Positions 62,539-64,000 of a DNA stretch of 64,000 nt are shown in pieces. The stretch is from positions 10,850,001 through 10,914,000 of the forward strand of contig NZ_CP108938.1 of assembly GCF_036347135.1 (NCBI RefSeq). Reading direction: 5' to 3'. The stretch is from Streptomyces sp. NBC_00775. Its GTDB lineage: Bacteria > Actinomycetota > Actinomycetes > Streptomycetales > Streptomycetaceae. Each line of letters opens with the position of its first letter. The first letter of the stretch is position 1. The notes under the pieces were generated by a model. It did no database searches, was not told the origin of the DNA, and saw only the letters and a program-made list of their open reading frames with translations. The translations under genes and the position numbers were made by a program.

Positions 62539-63819
62539 GTGTGTGAAGACAAACGATCACGCGGTGGCCGCAATCACAGCGTAGACCCTGCCCGCTGGCA
62601 GGAGGCGTTCGATGGCCTGATGAGCCGGATAGCCGGGCGGTTCGCGCGGGTCGAACCCCGCCTCCGGGCCAAGCGCTTGGTGCTGGGCCTGCTGTCGGAT
62701 CTGCCGCGCAAGAACTGCTGGACGATCGCAGAGTGGGCCGGGGAGGCCACCCCGCACGGCATGCAGCATCTGCTGTGCAGGGCCGCCTGGGATGCCGAGG
62801 CCGTCCGTGACGACGTACGCGAATACGTCGTCGAGCACCTCCACGACGAGGCCGCAGTGCTGGTCGTCGACGAGACCGGCGACGTGAAGAAGGGCACACG
62901 CACCGTCGGGGTCCAGCGCCAATACACCGGCACCGCCGGGCGGATCGAGAACTCCCAGGTCGCCGTCTACCTCGTCTACGCCGGCGAGCGCGGGCACGCG
63001 GCGGTGGACCGAGAGCTGTACATCCCGCGCTCCTGGACCTGCGATCCGGACCGCTGCCGGGCCGCGGGGCTCAGCGAGGACACCGTCTTCGCGACCAAGC
63101 CGGAACTGGCCCGGGTGATGATCGAACGGTTCCTGGACACTGGACACCGCGTCGGCTGGGTCACGGGTGACGAGGTCTATGGCGGCAACCCGAAACTGCG
63201 ATCCGCGCTGGAAAAACGCGGCATCGGCTACGTCCTCGCAGTGGCCTGCTCAGCCCAAATGACCACCGGAGCCGACACGTTCCGCGCCGATGCGCTGGTG
63301 AAGAAGGTGCCGAAGCGGGCCTGGCAGAAGCTCTCGGCCGGACGCGGCGCGAAGGGACAGCGGTTCTACGACTGGGCCGTCATCGACCTCGCCGAGGCGG
63401 CACCGGGCCACCACCAGTTGCTGATCCGTCGCAACCGCACCACCGGTGAACTCGCCTATTACCGCTGTCACTCCACCACGTCGGCATCCCTGGCCACCCT
63501 GGTCAAGGTCGCAGGTTCCAGATGGCGGGTGGAGGAAACCTTCCAAAGTGAGAAGGGGCTGGCCGGACTGGATGAGCGCCAGGTCCGCCGCTACGCGTCC
63601 TGGGCCCGCTGGGTCACCCTCGCGATGCTGGCCCATGCCGTCCGCGCCGACGAACACGCACACCGCCCCACGCCGGCCAACCTGATCCCGCTGACCTGTT
63701 CATCAGTGTTGTTGTCCGGCCCGCTCACGACCCGGCCCACCGGCTCAGCTGGTCCGCCTGGCGACGCAGCCACCAGGCGCGATCACGAGCCAGCCACTAC
63801 CGGAGACAAGCGTGACTGA
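62539..63819 (+). CDS. IS701-family transposase
   Basis: 426 residues, apparently intact. N-terminal RFARVEPRLRAKRLVLGLLS; DDE residues in AAVLVVDETGDVKKG, VGWVTGDEVYGGN and WRVEETFQSEKGLAG; a Pro/Thr-rich end. The start at 62539 fits the usual IS701 length. I cannot identify its terminal repeats with confidence, but both flanks (62466-62538 and 63820-63950) are free of genes. It is the most probably active DDE element here besides IS630. Confidence 0.92.
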   Translation: MCEDKRSRGGRNHSVDPARWQEAFDGLMSRIAGRFARVEPRLRAKRLVLGLLSDLPRKNCWTIAEWAGEATPHGMQHLLCRAAWDAEAVRDDVREYVVEHLHDEAAVLVVDETGDVKKGTRTVGVQRQYTGTAGRIENSQVAVYLVYAGERGHAAVDRELYIPRSWTCDPDRCRAAGLSEDTVFATKPELARVMIERFLDTGHRVGWVTGDEVYGGNPKLRSALEKRGIGYVLAVACSAQMTTGADTFRADALVKKVPKRAWQKLSAGRGAKGQRFYDWAVIDLAEAAPGHHQLLIRRNRTTGELAYYRCHSTTSASLATLVKVAGSRWRVEETFQSEKGLAGLDERQVRRYASWARWVTLAMLAHAVRADEHAHRPTPANLIPLTCSSVLLSGPLTTRPTGSAGPPGDAATRRDHEPATTGDKRD

Positions 63820-63950
63820 GCACTTCAGCTGGCCACCCTGAGCACCGTAGTCGGTCGCCCCTAGCCAAAAGCTGAGGGGTTCATCGGTCGCTGGGAGTAG
63901 GTCCTGCGCCTCAGGCGCGCTTCGCCCCTGCTGGCTAGGGTCGGTCCGCA

Positions 63951-64000
63951 TGGAGACCACGGGAATCGTTCGCCGCCAGACGGCGGAGCGTATGCGCGAC
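63951..64000 (+). CDS. Possible gene start cut by the window end
   Basis: An ATG at 63951 opens METTGIVRRQTAERMRD and runs off the window. The upstream spacing is poor for a ribosome site. Too short to identify. Confidence 0.25.

Overview
The window reads as Streptomyces (or a close relative). GC is very high throughout, GTG/TTG starts with GGAGG-type ribosome sites are common, and the regulators (PadR, MarR, TetR, FCD-type GntR) and a maleylpyruvate-isomerase/DinB (mycothiol-type) protein are typical of that genus. The dense mix of broken insertion sequences, truncated genes and small regulator/enzyme modules suggests a chromosome arm or large linear plasmid rather than the core chromosome; that placement is inference.

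Layout. 1-5.1 kb: pentapeptide-repeat membrane protein, a deletion scar joining LysR and EamA C-termini, then a divergent SnoaL-like / PadR-quinone oxidoreductase module around a perfect 15-bp inverted repeat. 5.1-7.3 kb: a group II intron with its reverse transcriptase. 7.5-12.6 kb: rarA, two coupled MmcQ/YjbR genes, an AraC regulator, a hydrolase remnant, a membrane-anchored hypothetical protein and a P-loop kinase. 12.9-15.5 kb: a Tn554-like tyrosine recombinase with its DUF6262 partner. 16.2-18.3 kb: three consecutive secreted glycine-rich proteins, one with a Cys-bracketed collagen-like tract and a transposase-type helix-turn-helix. 18.4-25 kb: broken AAA ATPase, ISL3, IS1380 and an IS630 with a probable -1 frameshift site, around a MarR/VOC pair. 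25-28.5 kb: small membrane protein, hypothetical protein, secreted alpha/beta-hydrolase and a YnfA remnant.

28.6-35.2 kb (minus strand): a tight operon of ABC exporter, double-NUDIX, triple-NUDIX, aminoglycoside-phosphotransferase-like (frameshifted) and ASCH-NUDIX genes, six NUDIX domains in all. 35.6-39.3 kb: SDR, alpha/beta-hydrolase and quinone oxidoreductase followed by a TetR regulator, probably one redox/detoxification unit. 39.4-43.3 kb: intact IS605-type TnpB, IS21 remnants, an SMI1/KNR4 protein and a truncated Y1 transposase. 43.7-48.8 kb: broken glycosyltransferase, an FCD GntR regulator and a membrane protein/WD40 propeller pair.

49-56.6 kb: IS5, integrase, desaturase, Tn7-like (TnsA/TniA), IS21 and integrase remnants interleaved with a secreted protein, an LAxTG-anchored surface protein, a NUDIX hydrolase and a small hypothetical protein. 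56.7-64 kb: MBL-fold hydrolase, mycothiol-type enzyme, divergent SDR/MarR pair with twin operators, IS110 and AAA-ATPase remnants, a membrane protein, an orphan PemK/MazF-like toxin and an intact IS701. Many broken genes differ from an open frame by one base in a C or G run, so sequencing error must be separated from true decay. The two most notable loci are the glycine-rich secreted trio and the multi-NUDIX/ABC operon.
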